NCBI GenBank assembly: GCA_021818585.1
Contig: JAKATU010000085.1
Span: 1-64,000, forward strand
Direction: 5' to 3'
Source of the DNA: Acidobacteriota bacterium
Lineage (GTDB): Bacteria > Acidobacteriota > Terriglobia > Terriglobales > Acidobacteriaceae
DNA: 64,000 nt
The notes beneath the pieces were generated by a model, which was given only the letters and a program-made list of their open reading frames with translations, did not search any database and had not been told where the DNA came from. A program made the translations under genes and the position numbers. Shown piece by piece: positions 1 to 7,646 of this stretch; within the stretch, counting starts at the first letter, position 1, and each line of letters opens with the position of its first letter.

Positions 1-80
1 AACTCCGACAGGCTCCCCTTGCCTGCGTCATAGGCCTCAAGCAGCTTGCGCCGCAAATCATCCGAATATGGTCGCGCCAT
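1..80 (-). CDS. IS630-type transposase, N-terminal fragment (runs off left edge)
   Basis: The minus-strand frame from the ATG at 80 encodes a 26-residue N-terminus beginning MARPYSDDLRRKLLEAYDAG and stays open to the window edge. This is the usual opening of the helix-turn-helix DNA-binding domain of IS630/Tc1-mariner family transposases. Only the N-terminus is visible, so it cannot be said whether the element is intact. Two other IS630-like signals occur in the window: a decayed C-terminal fragment near 35104 and a TA-flanked MITE at 6798. Confidence 0.6.
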   Translation of the reverse strand, partial: MARPYSDDLRRKLLEAYDAGKGSLSE

Positions 81-137
81 CGCATGTGCGCGGAGAATCG
101 CCATCTATACTATATATCATCAGGAGACATGCTCTAA

Positions 138-446
138 GTGGATCATCAGAAGTTCAGGTCGTTAATTATGAGCAATTTCCATATTTACGTTAAGAGTTCC
201 AAATCTCTCTCCGGGCAGAGACTTGAGGATTTGAAAGAGCTGCTCCACCGCTGCTTTCAAGCCACGCTTGCGGTTAAGCGAGACCTACAGCCAGCAGGTA
301 CCGAATCCGAGAGAGTTTTCAATCTCGCTTCGAATCTCGAAGAGAGTGAACTCAAACGGCGCATTGTCTCGGAAATGCGCGAGAAGTCAGATCTGCAAGT
401 AGATAACATTGATGTCGTGAAGCTGCGTTACGTAATTGCGGATTGA
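138..446 (+). CDS. Hypothetical protein, 102 aa
   Basis: I do not recognise this protein. It is a soluble, charged alpha-helical sequence with no signal peptide or membrane segment. The GTG at 138 is chosen because AGGAG at 122-126 is well spaced before it; an in-frame ATG at 168 is the alternative. The gene lies between an IS630 transposase start and the 3' end of tsf, converging on tsf with the tsf terminator in between. It may be cargo or a neighbour of the mobile element. Confidence 0.45.
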   Translation: MDHQKFRSLIMSNFHIYVKSSKSLSGQRLEDLKELLHRCFQATLAVKRDLQPAGTESERVFNLASNLEESELKRRIVSEMREKSDLQVDNIDVVKLRYVIAD

Positions 447-490
447 GCGGACAGCCGCAATTCGGGAACGCAAAAACTCAAGTATCCCGT

Positions 491-523
491 TCAAACAAAA
501 AGCCCGGCATCAAGCCGGGCTTT
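491..523 (-). terminator. Rho-independent terminator of the ribosomal operon
   Basis: GCCCGGC (502-508) and GCCGGGC (514-520) pair around a 5-nt loop, extended by A-T pairs. On the minus strand the stem is followed by a T-rich tract (complement of 491-501). It lies about 20 nt past the tsf stop codon. Confidence 0.85.
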
Positions 524-543
524 CCTCTTTCAAACTGCCTTGT

Positions 544-1206
544 TTACGCGTCGGACGAAGCCTCTTCCGAGACGCTCACCTGCGCCACGGTCCACGTGGG
601 CTCACCCACCTTGAAACGCGCAAAGCGCCGCACGGTGATGTTCTCGCCCAGCTTGCCGACCTTCTGCGCAATCAGGTCCTTGATCGAGAGCGACTGCTCC
701 TTGATGAACGGCTGCTCCAGGAGGCAAACCTCTTCATAGAACTTGCTCATCTTGCCCTCGACGATCTTTTCGACCACTGGCGCAGGCTTGCCCGTCGCAG
801 CGGCCTGCGCGCGATAGATCTCCTTCTCGCGCTCCAGATCCGCAGACGTCACGTCTTCCGGACGAATATAACGGGGATCGGTCGCCGCGATGTGCATTGA
901 GATGTCCTTCAGCAGCTCCTGAAAGTCCTCGGTGCGGGCCACAAAGTCGCTCTCGCAGTTCACTTCCAGCAGCACGCCGATCTTGCCGCCAGCGTGGATG
1001 TAGTTGCCCACCGCGCCTTCATTCGTCGAGCGCGAGGCCTTCTTCTGCGCAGAGGCCATGCCGCGCTTGCGCAGCACCACAAACGCCTCTTCCATGTCGC
1101 CCTTGGACTCCTGCAGAGCCTTCAGGCAGTCGCCCATCGGCGCGCCGGACTTCTCTCGGAGTTCCTTTACGAGCTTCGCGTCAATCTTCTCACTCACAGT
1201 CGCCAT
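544..1206 (-). CDS. tsf: Elongation factor Ts
   Basis: EF-Ts is the guanine-nucleotide exchange factor that regenerates EF-Tu-GTP during translation. The 220-residue protein begins with the UBA-like domain (about residues 10-50, with KLVKELREKSGAPMGDCLKA) and has the NCESDFVAR core motif near residue 85. At 220 aa it is the shorter form, closer to the Thermus type than to the roughly 283-aa E. coli protein. It is the last gene of rplM-rpsI-rpsB-tsf, following rpsB after about 146 nt that contain a strong hairpin, and is closed by the terminator at 491-523. Confidence 0.97.
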   Translation of the reverse strand: MATVSEKIDAKLVKELREKSGAPMGDCLKALQESKGDMEEAFVVLRKRGMASAQKKASRSTNEGAVGNYIHAGGKIGVLLEVNCESDFVARTEDFQELLKDISMHIAATDPRYIRPEDVTSADLEREKEIYRAQAAATGKPAPVVEKIVEGKMSKFYEEVCLLEQPFIKEQSLSIKDLIAQKVGKLGENITVRRFARFKVGEPTWTVAQVSVSEEASSDA

Positions 1207-1291
1207 TGCATCCTATCCTTCTTCACGCTCACGCGCGGTTCTTACCATTTTCGCCCCGACATTGGGCGCGTTCCATCAAACAGACATAAAG

Positions 1292-1324
1292 AAAGCGTGG
1301 CCCGTATTTCCGCAGCCACGCTTT
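1292..1324 (-). terminator. Hairpin between rpsB and tsf (attenuator or partial terminator)
   Basis: A perfect 10-bp stem, AAAGCGTGGC (1292-1301) with GCCACGCTTT (1315-1324), has a 13-nt loop. On the minus strand it is followed by TTCTTTATG, a short U-containing tail. It may lower transcription into tsf or stabilise the rpsB 3' end. Function is inferred from position. Confidence 0.55.
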
Positions 1325-1352
1325 CCTGCTATCGGAAACTTCCGTACCCGGA

Positions 1353-2267
1353 TTACCGGCCGCTGGCTGCCTCGTTGTCGTCCACCGAGCTGACCGTCGA
1401 GGGAGACTTGCGAATTACGTCGCCCAGCGCGGCGCTCAGGTCCACATCTTCCTCGTCGGACGCTTCTGCAGATGCAGCAAACACGGACACCTCGGTGCCC
1501 GAATTCTCGCCCGACTCCTCACCGGCCTCAGCCTGAATGTCGGTGTCGACTCCGGTCATCTCGGCGGCAAACTTCTTGTCGCCAACCATCTGCACGCCCT
1601 CGGCTACCGAATCGGCGATCTTCGAGGTGAACAGGCGAATCGCGCGCAGCGCGTCGTCATTGCCCGGGATCACATAATCGACCACCGTCGGGTCGCAGTT
1701 CGTATCGACCACCGCAACCACCGGAATGCCCAGCTTGCGGGCTTCCTTCACGGCAATGGCTTCATTGTTCGAGTCAACCACGAAGATCGCGTCCGGAAGG
1801 CGGCGCATGTTCTTAATGCCCGCGAGATTCGCCTGCAGGTGCTTGCGCTCCCGCTCCAGGCGAATCACTTCCTTCTTCGTCATCAGGTCGTAACGGCCGT
1901 CCGTGGCCATCTCATCCAGTTCCTGAAGGCGCTTCACCGACTTTTGCACCGTCACCCAGTTGGTGAGCAGGCCGCCCAGCCAGCGGTTGTTGATGTAGAA
2001 CATCCCGCAGCGCGTCGCTTCTTCCGCAATCGCGTCCTGTGCCTGGCGCTTGGTGCCGACAAACAGAATCACCTTGCCCTCGGCGCACAGGTCCGTCACA
2101 TACTTGCTGGCGTCCTTGAACATTTTCAGGGTCTTCTGCAGGTCGATGATATAAATGCCGTTCCGCTCGCCGAAGATGTACTCCTTCATGCGGGGATCCC
2201 AGCGCTTTGTCTGATGCCCGAAGTGAACACCCGCTTCGAGCAGCTCCTTCATGGTGATGTTGGCCAA
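1353..2267 (-). CDS. rpsB: 30S ribosomal protein S2 with acidic C-terminal tail
   Basis: S2 binds the 30S head-body junction and helps recruit S1. Family landmarks are [20 protein letters not shown] near the N-terminus, [11 protein letters not shown], and [13 protein letters not shown] in the core. At 304 aa it is about 60 residues longer than E. coli S2 (241 aa). The extra length is an Asp/Glu/Ser/Ala-rich, probably disordered tail after about residue 238. The gene is preceded on its strand by an intergenic gap of about 160 nt holding a long imperfect hairpin (2364-2405). Confidence 0.97.
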   Translation of the reverse strand: MANITMKELLEAGVHFGHQTKRWDPRMKEYIFGERNGIYIIDLQKTLKMFKDASKYVTDLCAEGKVILFVGTKRQAQDAIAEEATRCGMFYINNRWLGGLLTNWVTVQKSVKRLQELDEMATDGRYDLMTKKEVIRLERERKHLQANLAGIKNMRRLPDAIFVVDSNNEAIAVKEARKLGIPVVAVVDTNCDPTVVDYVIPGNDDALRAIRLFTSKIADSVAEGVQMVGDKKFAAEMTGVDTDIQAEAGEESGENSGTEVSVFAASAEASDEEDVDLSAALGDVIRKSPSTVSSVDDNEAASGR

Positions 2268-2345
2268 ACAGCCTCCTCTTTGAACTGCATCCCGGGTTCA
2301 CCGGGATTTATTTCCCCATCAGGGAAGATTTACTTCCATAAACTC

Positions 2346-2427
2346 TTACCAGTAGCCGGCTGTCAGTCCCCAGTTGCCGGTAGAAATACCGGGAACTGTG
2401 GACTGGCAACTGCGAACTGCGAAGCGA
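2346..2427. repeat. Degenerate heptamer array forming a long hairpin between rpsI and rpsB
   Basis: Left arm 2364-2382 and right arm 2387-2405 pair at 17 of 19 positions around a GAAA tetraloop. The arms are built from 7-nt units (CAGTCCC, CAGTTGC on the left; GGGAACT, GTGGACT, GGCAACT, GCGAACT on the right). The same style of heptad occurs at 47258-47409. It lies in the rpsB leader, so it could act on operon expression or be a passive repeat. Confidence 0.6.
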
Positions 2428-2823
2428 TTAGCGCTTCGAGAACTGGAACCGCTTGCGGGCGCCCTTCTGGCCGTACTTCTTCCGCTCCTTGATGCGCGAA
2501 TCCCGCGAAAGCAGACCCTCGGCCTTGAGCGTCTTGCGCAGCTCGGCGTTGAACTCGAGCAGTGCACGCGCAGCGCCCATCTTCACCGCGTCGGCCTGTG
2601 CCGCCACTCCGCCGCCGTTCACGGTGGTGACCACGTCAAAGGTCGCCAGCGTCTCGGTCAGAGCCAGCGGTTTCTTGGCCGAGGCACGCTGCTGCTCGGT
2701 CACAAAGTACGTCTCAAACGGCTTGCCGTTCACGGTGAAATTACCGCTGCCCGGACGCAGAAAAACGCGGGCAATCGCCGACTTGCGACGTCCCGTTCCG
2801 TAGTACTGAATCTGATCTGCCAT
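2428..2823 (-). CDS. rpsI: 30S ribosomal protein S9
   Basis: S9 is a 30S head protein whose C-terminal tail contacts P-site tRNA. The 131-aa product has the N-terminal [17 protein letters not shown] motif and the diagnostic basic C-terminus ending FQFSKR. Length is normal for the family. It follows rplM by 20 nt on the same strand, the conserved bacterial rplM-rpsI pair. Confidence 0.97.
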   Translation of the reverse strand: MADQIQYYGTGRRKSAIARVFLRPGSGNFTVNGKPFETYFVTEQQRASAKKPLALTETLATFDVVTTVNGGGVAAQADAVKMGAARALLEFNAELRKTLKAEGLLSRDSRIKERKKYGQKGARKRFQFSKR

Positions 2824-2843
2824 GAATCCTCGGTCTCTTTAAC

Positions 2844-3278
2844 TTAAGCTTGAATCTCAAGCGGCTGCGGCTGCTGCGCGCCATGCGGATGCTGGTCGCC
2901 CTTGTATACATTCAGCTTGGATGCCATCTTGCGGCCCAGCTTCGTCTTCGGCAGCATGCCCTTGATCGCTTCCTCCACAATCTTCTCCGGCTTGCGCTGC
3001 AGAAGGCGAACAAACGACTCCTCGCGCAGACCGCCCGGGAAGCCCGTGTAGCGACGATACATCTTCTGCTGGCTCTTCAGGCCGGTCAGCCGAATCTTCT
3101 CGGCATTGATCACGATCAGGTGATCCCCCATGTCCATGAAGGGCGTGTACTTGGGACTGTTCTTGCCGCTTAGCACCCTGGCCGCCTCAGTGGCCAGGCG
3201 TCCCAGCGTCTTGCCGCTGGCGTCCACCACAAACCACTTGCGGCTGATATCGTGCGAGCTCGGAAAATACGTCGACAT
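2844..3278 (-). CDS. rplM: 50S ribosomal protein L13
   Basis: L13 is an early-assembly 50S protein. The 144-aa sequence has typical features: [16 protein letters not shown] near the N-terminus, [20 protein letters not shown] in the core and [11 protein letters not shown] toward the C-terminus. It is the first gene of the operon. A leader of over 300 nt separates the ATG from the predicted promoter at 3620-3648. Confidence 0.97.
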   Translation of the reverse strand: MSTYFPSSHDISRKWFVVDASGKTLGRLATEAARVLSGKNSPKYTPFMDMGDHLIVINAEKIRLTGLKSQQKMYRRYTGFPGGLREESFVRLLQRKPEKIVEEAIKGMLPKTKLGRKMASKLNVYKGDQHPHGAQQPQPLEIQA

Positions 3279-3612
3279 CGTTCCTTCTCTCCTCAGGCAC
3301 TCGGCCCTTGCGCATACCGCGCACTACTCAAAAACCTTTGCCCGCATCACTCTTCGCGCGCCCATTCCCGCTCCCTCCAAAACCCGTCCACCGGGTTTCG
3401 CATCGGGATCAGGCTCGCGCCAAAGCGTTCCGCGATACTTCCATTCATCCCGCGGTTCACCACAGCTTTTCGCGTGAGTGCGCGCAGCGTTCTCTTGAAC
3501 CCGTCCGGCTCGTATGAGCCAGTCATCACAATACTTCCGGGTCAGAGCTTCCGGGATTCCATCTCCCCAGCCTCGATACACAACAAAGGCGGGCAGACAG
3601 AAGTCTGCGCAA
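3279..3612 (-). other. Long 5' leader of the rplM operon
   Basis: About 334 nt lie between the predicted transcription start and rplM. Short frames here have no recognisable product. Long leaders before ribosomal operons can bind an encoded ribosomal protein, but I could not identify a known L13 or S2 leader fold by eye. Confidence 0.35.
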
Positions 3613-3619
3613 GGACTTT

Positions 3620-3648
3620 AGAATAACCAGATTTCACCCCAGAGTCAA
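3620..3648 (-). promoter_or_regulatory. Sigma70-type promoter for rplM-rpsI-rpsB-tsf
   Basis: On the minus strand, TTGACT (complement of 3643-3648) and TATTCT (complement of 3620-3625) are separated by exactly 17 bp. This is a near-consensus housekeeping promoter pointing at rplM. Confidence 0.65.
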
Positions 3649-3762
3649 CGAAAACAGCACCTGCACGATCGGTCGCGTTCCCTCTCTGCATCGGTACCAG
3701 CCAACAGCTGCGATGAATGCAAATTGGATTCCAGGCGGAGACCAATCTCCGCAAAATTATTC

Positions 3763-3795
3763 TTGTTTAATTGTAGCTACAAAGTATGTACAATT
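3763..3795 (+). promoter_or_regulatory. Promoter with palindromic operator for the brnTA locus
   Basis: TTGTTT (3763-3768) and TATGTA (3785-3790) are spaced 16 bp and form a plausible promoter. The spacer contains a perfect 12-bp palindrome, TTGTAGCTACAA (3771-3782). A second inverted repeat, AATTGTA (3769-3775) with TACAATT (3789-3795), overlaps it. A ribbon-helix-helix antitoxin such as BrnA would be expected to bind such a site and autorepress. The site assignment is inference. Confidence 0.5.
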
Positions 3796-3910
3796 GGGCA
3801 AGTTCGGGTTCTCGACGCGACTCTACGTTGACCCTAACCCAGGAGATGACGATGAACCATAATTTCGCTGGCCGCCCACCAAGCCGTCGGTACCTAAAGG
3901 AACGAACAAG

Positions 3911-4227
3911 ATGCTCCAATTCGGCTGGGGGTCAGGAACATCTCCCACCTCGCAAAGCATGACATCTCCCCTGCCGAAGCAGAGCAGGTAATCCTCAATG
4001 AACCCTTCGACTTGGACTTCGATCTCCGCGAAGGGGAAGAGCGCATCGCCCAGATTGGAGAGACGAATAACGGCCGGATATTAGTGGTGATCACGACCAT
4101 CCGTCAGGAACAGATCCGAGTCGTGACAGCGTTTCCGGCCAAGAAGCGTCTGCGCAATTTCTATCTCACTCAGCAGAAGATCAAAAACCGAAAGAGACCA
4201 CCTCATGCAGGAAAATCTCAAGAATAA
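3911..4227 (+). pseudogene. brnT: BrnT-type toxin, frameshifted at a G-run
   Basis: BrnT toxins are RelE-fold ribonucleases paired with BrnA. The ATG at 3911, preceded by AAGGA (3897-3901), opens with MLQFGW, the usual BrnT start. The conserved remainder (RNISHLAKHDISPAEAEQV onward, GRILVVITTI, RVVTAFPAKKRL) is in another frame from about 3931 to 4227. The frames meet at GGGGG (3927-3931); one more G would fuse them into a protein of about 105 aa. It is a disrupted gene, a sequencing error or a frameshift site. A second candidate start with good AGGAG spacing (ATG 3852) reads a 36-codon out-of-frame peptide ending at 3962. The gene overlaps brnA by 23 nt. Confidence 0.6.
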
Positions 4228-4507
4228 GCACTTCAAAAGCGAAGCCGAAGAAGCCATCTGGTGGGAAAAACATCAGGATGCGCTCGCGGATGAATTTGAA
4301 AATGCCGCCAAGACGGGCACACTTCGACGCGGAACCACCGCGCGCAAAGGCAGTACGCCAACCACGACCATCCGGCTGGACCCGGAGGACATCGCAAAAG
4401 CTCGCCTGCAGGCAGAAGGGCGAGGATTGAAATACCAGACCTATCTGAAGATGCTCATTCATGAGGCTTTGCAAGAGCAAGAATCCCGCGCCAGAAAGCC
4501 AGCTTGA
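4205..4507 (+). CDS. brnA: BrnA/CopG-type antitoxin
   Basis: This is the antitoxin partner, a ribbon-helix-helix DNA-binding protein expected to bind BrnT and repress the operon. The 100-aa sequence has an N-terminal toxin-binding part (SEAEEAIWWEKHQD) and a C-terminal RHH-like segment (TPTTTIRLDPEDIAKARLQA then GLKYQTYLKMLIHEAL). The CopG/BrnA family is recognisable from these two blocks. The antitoxin frame is intact although the toxin is broken, as in loci where the toxin has been inactivated. Confidence 0.75.
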   Translation: MQENLKNKHFKSEAEEAIWWEKHQDALADEFENAAKTGTLRRGTTARKGSTPTTTIRLDPEDIAKARLQAEGRGLKYQTYLKMLIHEALQEQESRARKPA

Positions 4508-4509
4508 GG

Positions 4510-5142
4510 ATGGTCAACAAAAAGATCTCAGATACGTTGGCCCCGAACATCTCAAATCAGGCGATCCATCAACCCTCCCCACACGCCAGCACTTGTTATC
4601 CTGTCAAAAGAGCACTCTCACCCGGCAGCATCACCCTGAAGACGACCCGCCACCATTCTCGCCCCCCCAAGCACAGCGCCGGACTCCTGCTTTACCGCCG
4701 CGACCAAGGCTCTCGCCCGCAGGTCCTGCTCGCCCATCCCGGCGGACCATTTTGGACCCACCGCGACGATCGGACCTGGACCATCCCCAAAGGCAACGTC
4801 ATCGCCGGTGAAGACGTTCTCGAAGCCGCCCGCCGCGAATTCCGTGAAGAAATCGGCCTCACGCCCCCGCCCAACGCTCCCGGACGCTATCTGCCTCTCG
4901 GAGATGTCCAGCAACTCAGCGGCAAGGTCGTCTCCGCATGGGCCTTTGATGGCGATTTCGAACCCGCCGACCTGGTCAGCAACACCTCGCCCATCGAGTG
5001 GCCGCCCCGCTCCGGGCGCGAAGTCGAGGTTCCGGAAATCGACCGCGCCGAATGGTTCACCCTCGACGAAGCACGCGACAAAATTCTCCCCGCGCAAATC
5101 CCCTTTTTAGATCGCCTCATCGGGCATCTGGCGGAAAAGTAA
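4510..5142 (+). CDS. NUDIX hydrolase
   Basis: NUDIX enzymes hydrolyse a nucleoside diphosphate linked to a variable group. The complete box GX5EX7REUXEEXGU is visible as GNVIAGEDVLEAARREFREE followed by IGL. KHSAGLLLYRR and WTIPKGN upstream are typical of small DR1025/YmfB-like or Ap4A-type members, and IDRAEWFTLDEARDKI downstream fits the same group. The start is uncertain: the ATG at 4510 lies just after the brnA stop and adds about 57 residues with no family similarity, so translation may begin later at a non-ATG codon. Substrate cannot be told from sequence. Confidence 0.8.
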   Translation: MVNKKISDTLAPNISNQAIHQPSPHASTCYPVKRALSPGSITLKTTRHHSRPPKHSAGLLLYRRDQGSRPQVLLAHPGGPFWTHRDDRTWTIPKGNVIAGEDVLEAARREFREEIGLTPPPNAPGRYLPLGDVQQLSGKVVSAWAFDGDFEPADLVSNTSPIEWPPRSGREVEVPEIDRAEWFTLDEARDKILPAQIPFLDRLIGHLAEK

Positions 5143-5210
5143 GCAGCACCCCTATTCCGCAGGCACTTTTGCATGGACCCGCAGCAACAGAAAATGCCAT
5201 CCTGTTGTCC

Positions 5211-6095
5211 ATGAAATTCCGGCGCCTGAGCAGTCTGCTCCTCATTCTCGCTTTCGCAGCCATCTCAATCCCGGAAGGCTCTGCCCATACCCTCAACAGG
5301 AAAGCCCTCCGCCAACAGTTGGCGCACAACGTTTTCCTGCTGCGAGGGCGGTACGCATGCCCTCGCCCCGGGCCGTGCACTCTGGATTTCAACCGAAGCG
5401 GCCAAATCCAGAGCGCGACCGTGATTGCTCCATTCTCACTCGGCAATATTTATGTGGATCACATCAAGTTCAGCAAGCATTGGCTAGAGCTCAACGGCTA
5501 CGGAGCAACCCTGTTACGAATCTCCAATGACAAACCAATCCATTTCAAGGCTCTCGTGCTTCACCATGAGCGACTCAAACTCAGAATCGCTTTCGACGCC
5601 TCGCACCCGTCAGAGTTACAAAAGGCCTTGAACGCAATCTTCGCTGGAAACATCTATCAGACTCTGAATGCCGAGCCTCCCGGAGAACGCAAAGCAAATT
5701 TGGAGAGCCTTCCTCTGCTGGCCCCGGAACCCACAGCTAAGGTCCCGCACTGGCTTCGTAAAGGAAATCACCCCGAAATTCGCGGTGTCGTACTGGGTAA
5801 GAATCTGGTACCGGGTAAGAATGGCGTCAAACCGCCAAAGGTCGTCTATATGATCACCCCGCGATACACGGATCAGGCTACAAGGAACAGGATCCAGGGA
5901 TTTTGCATGTTTCAACTCGTTGTCAACGCTCAGGGTTTCCCACAGAGCATTCGCATCCTCAAGTCCCTTCCAGATGGGCTCGAAGAACAGGCCTTTTCTG
6001 CTGTCAGCCAGTACCGCTTTCTGCCTGCAACACTGAACGGAAAACCCGTTCCAATCCGGATGCTAGTTGAAGTGTCTTTTCATCTCGGCGAATGA
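5211..6095 (+). CDS. Secreted TonB C-terminal-domain protein
   Basis: The 294-aa product starts with a signal peptide (KFRRLSSLLLILAFAAIS, cleavage likely after GSA). A middle region without a recognised fold contains CPRPGPC. The C-terminal 90 residues look like a TonB-C domain (RIQGFCMFQLVVNAQGFPQS, then LEEQAFSAVSQYRFLPATLN and a final VPIRMLVEVSFHL). Standalone TonB-C proteins of this form are common in Acidobacteria and usually lack the N-terminal anchor of true TonB. The start is chosen for the signal peptide; the larger upstream-extended frame overlaps the NUDIX gene. Confidence 0.7.
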   Translation: MKFRRLSSLLLILAFAAISIPEGSAHTLNRKALRQQLAHNVFLLRGRYACPRPGPCTLDFNRSGQIQSATVIAPFSLGNIYVDHIKFSKHWLELNGYGATLLRISNDKPIHFKALVLHHERLKLRIAFDASHPSELQKALNAIFAGNIYQTLNAEPPGERKANLESLPLLAPEPTAKVPHWLRKGNHPEIRGVVLGKNLVPGKNGVKPPKVVYMITPRYTDQATRNRIQGFCMFQLVVNAQGFPQSIRILKSLPDGLEEQAFSAVSQYRFLPATLNGKPVPIRMLVEVSFHLGE

Positions 6096-6134
6096 TTAAA
6101 CCAGCGCTAAAATCATTATGGGAGGCATGCACGA

Positions 6135-6800
6135 ATGAAGCGCCTCGTCTTTGACATGATCCAGCACGGCCAGGCGGCAGAACTCGCCGCACAGCTCGCC
6201 AACCACGCGCAACTGGCCGAGGCCCAGAATGATGACGGCATCTCCGCTCTCCGCGCCGCCGTCTATCACCACCAGCCCGCCATCCGCGACCTGCTCCTGC
6301 CCTACCTGCCCGAACTCGATATCTTCGATGCCGCCTGCGTCGGCGATACAGCGCGCATCGAGCAGCTTCTCTCCTTCGATCCATCGCTCGTGGCCAGCCA
6401 CTCCACCGATGGATGGACGCCCCTGCACCTGGCCGCGGCCTTCGCCGATGAAGCCACCGTGCGGCTGCTGCTCGCTCGTGGCGCAGACGCGCATGCCCGC
6501 TCCCACAACGCGCTGGCGAACCAGCCGCTGCACGCCTGCATCGCCATGCAAGGCGCGCTCGCCTCGGCACGCGACCTAGTTGCGTATGGAGCCGACGTCA
6601 ACGCCACGCAGGCCCGCGGCATCGCGCCGCTGCACCTGGCCGCGGCACAGGGCAATCCACAAATGGTTGAGTTTCTCGTCCATGAGGGCGCCTTGCCTAC
6701 GGCTCAAACCGACGACGGCAAACTGCCCGCCGACCTGGCCCGAGAACGCGGCCATGCCCGGCTCGCCGAGCGCCTCGCGTCGCTTTCCACCACCCACTAG
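6135..6800 (+). CDS. Ankyrin-repeat protein
   Basis: The 221-aa protein consists of ankyrin repeats. Clear units are DGISALRAAVYHHQPAIRDL, DGWTPLHLAAAFADEATVRL with LLARGADAHAR, a less regular repeat, and GIAPLHLAAAQGNPQMVEFL with LVHEGALPTAQ. Ankyrin repeats mediate protein-protein contacts; no catalytic domain or signal peptide is present, so it is probably cytosolic. GGAGG at 6121-6125 gives a good ribosome-binding site for the ATG at 6135. The TAG stop codon (6798-6800) is the first three bases of a MITE terminal repeat, so the original C-terminus may have been altered. Confidence 0.85.
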   Translation: MKRLVFDMIQHGQAAELAAQLANHAQLAEAQNDDGISALRAAVYHHQPAIRDLLLPYLPELDIFDAACVGDTARIEQLLSFDPSLVASHSTDGWTPLHLAAAFADEATVRLLLARGADAHARSHNALANQPLHACIAMQGALASARDLVAYGADVNATQARGIAPLHLAAAQGNPQMVEFLVHEGALPTAQTDDGKLPADLARERGHARLAERLASLSTTH

Positions 6801-7054
6801 GGCGTATCGACATATTGGGGATGGTCATCGTTGCGAGGGAAAATCGTGGTCTGCTAGGCGGAGTCCGCAGGCTGTGGCGGGCCCACAATCAAGGACGACA
6901 ACGAAGCAGAACACGATTTTCACCGCAACCCGAATGGACGGGCTCCCTGATTCACGAATCCATGCAGTTAAAGAATATTTATTGCGATGCTTTAACTTGA
7001 AAACATCAGAATCGGTCCCGGCGATGGCCGTTCCGAATATGTCGATACGCCCTA
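6798..7054. mobile_element. MITE with 19-bp perfect terminal inverted repeats, TA-flanked
   Basis: TAGGGCGTATCGACATATT (6798-6816) recurs as its exact reverse complement at 7036-7054, giving an element of about 257 bp beginning and ending in TA. An inner imperfect inverted repeat (6831-6848 with 6912-6928) allows further folding. No complete transposase is encoded. TA ends suggest mobilisation by an IS630/Tc1-type transposase. It inserts at the 3' end of the ankyrin gene and provides its stop codon. Confidence 0.85.
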
Positions 7055-7089
7055 AAGCCAACGGCCTGCTTATCCAGCGCGCCGCGTCT

Positions 7090-7269
7090 TCAATCCACCT
7101 GGTCGATAATCTCCTGCAGTGTCGGCTTGTGCTTCGGCTTGCGCTTCTTCGACTCGCGTGGCTCTGCGTCGATCACCCGCTCCGGCTTCGGCTGCCCCAC
7201 GCGCTCCCGCGCATTGGCTTTGACAGCCTTCACCTTTGAGAACAAACGCTTTTGGGCCCGCTTCGGCAT
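7090..7269 (-). CDS. Small basic hypothetical protein, 59 aa
   Basis: A Lys/Arg-rich product starting MPKRAQKRLFSKVKAVKANA and ending KPTLQEIIDQVD. The composition suggests nucleic-acid binding or a disordered accessory protein; I cannot name a family. An in-frame ATG at 7281 would add four residues. It is transcribed divergently from the zinc-ribbon gene at 7362. Confidence 0.5.
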   Translation of the reverse strand: MPKRAQKRLFSKVKAVKANARERVGQPKPERVIDAEPRESKKRKPKHKPTLQEIIDQVD

Positions 7270-7361
7270 CCTGGGTTCCAAGTTAGCACCGTTTCACAAC
7301 CCCGCGCCGTGAAATACTAATGGCAGGTGATTGCGTCACACTCCCCCTTTTGGAGACGGCC

Positions 7362-7643
7362 ATGGAAGAGCGCGATTTTTTCGACGAAAAACAGGAACAG
7401 CGCACCCACAACCTCACCTGCCCCCACTGCGGTCAGTCCGGCGAATACCAGGTCAGTTGGCTCGTGCGCCGCAAAAAGAACTCGCTCCCCCGCCACGCCG
7501 ACGAGCGGGACCGCGCCCGCTTCGCCAAGGCGCAGTCCTACATGGTGCGCCGCGACGACATGCTGGCCTGCAAGAACATGCGCTGCCGCAAGCGGTTTGA
7601 GGTCACCTCGCTGCAGTCGGTCGCCTTCCTGCAGTCGGCCTAG
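7362..7643 (+). CDS. Small zinc-ribbon protein, 93 aa
   Basis: The protein contains CPHCGQSGEYQVSW near the N-terminus and CKNMRCRKRFEVTS near the C-terminus, a four-cysteine arrangement expected to bind one zinc ion. No enzyme domain is visible and the function is unknown. The ATG at 7362 is chosen because TTGGAG lies just upstream; an ATG at 7320 would add 14 residues. The next gene starts 3 nt after its stop, so the two are probably cotranscribed. Confidence 0.6.
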   Translation: MEERDFFDEKQEQRTHNLTCPHCGQSGEYQVSWLVRRKKNSLPRHADERDRARFAKAQSYMVRRDDMLACKNMRCRKRFEVTSLQSVAFLQSA

Positions 7644-7646
7644 AAC

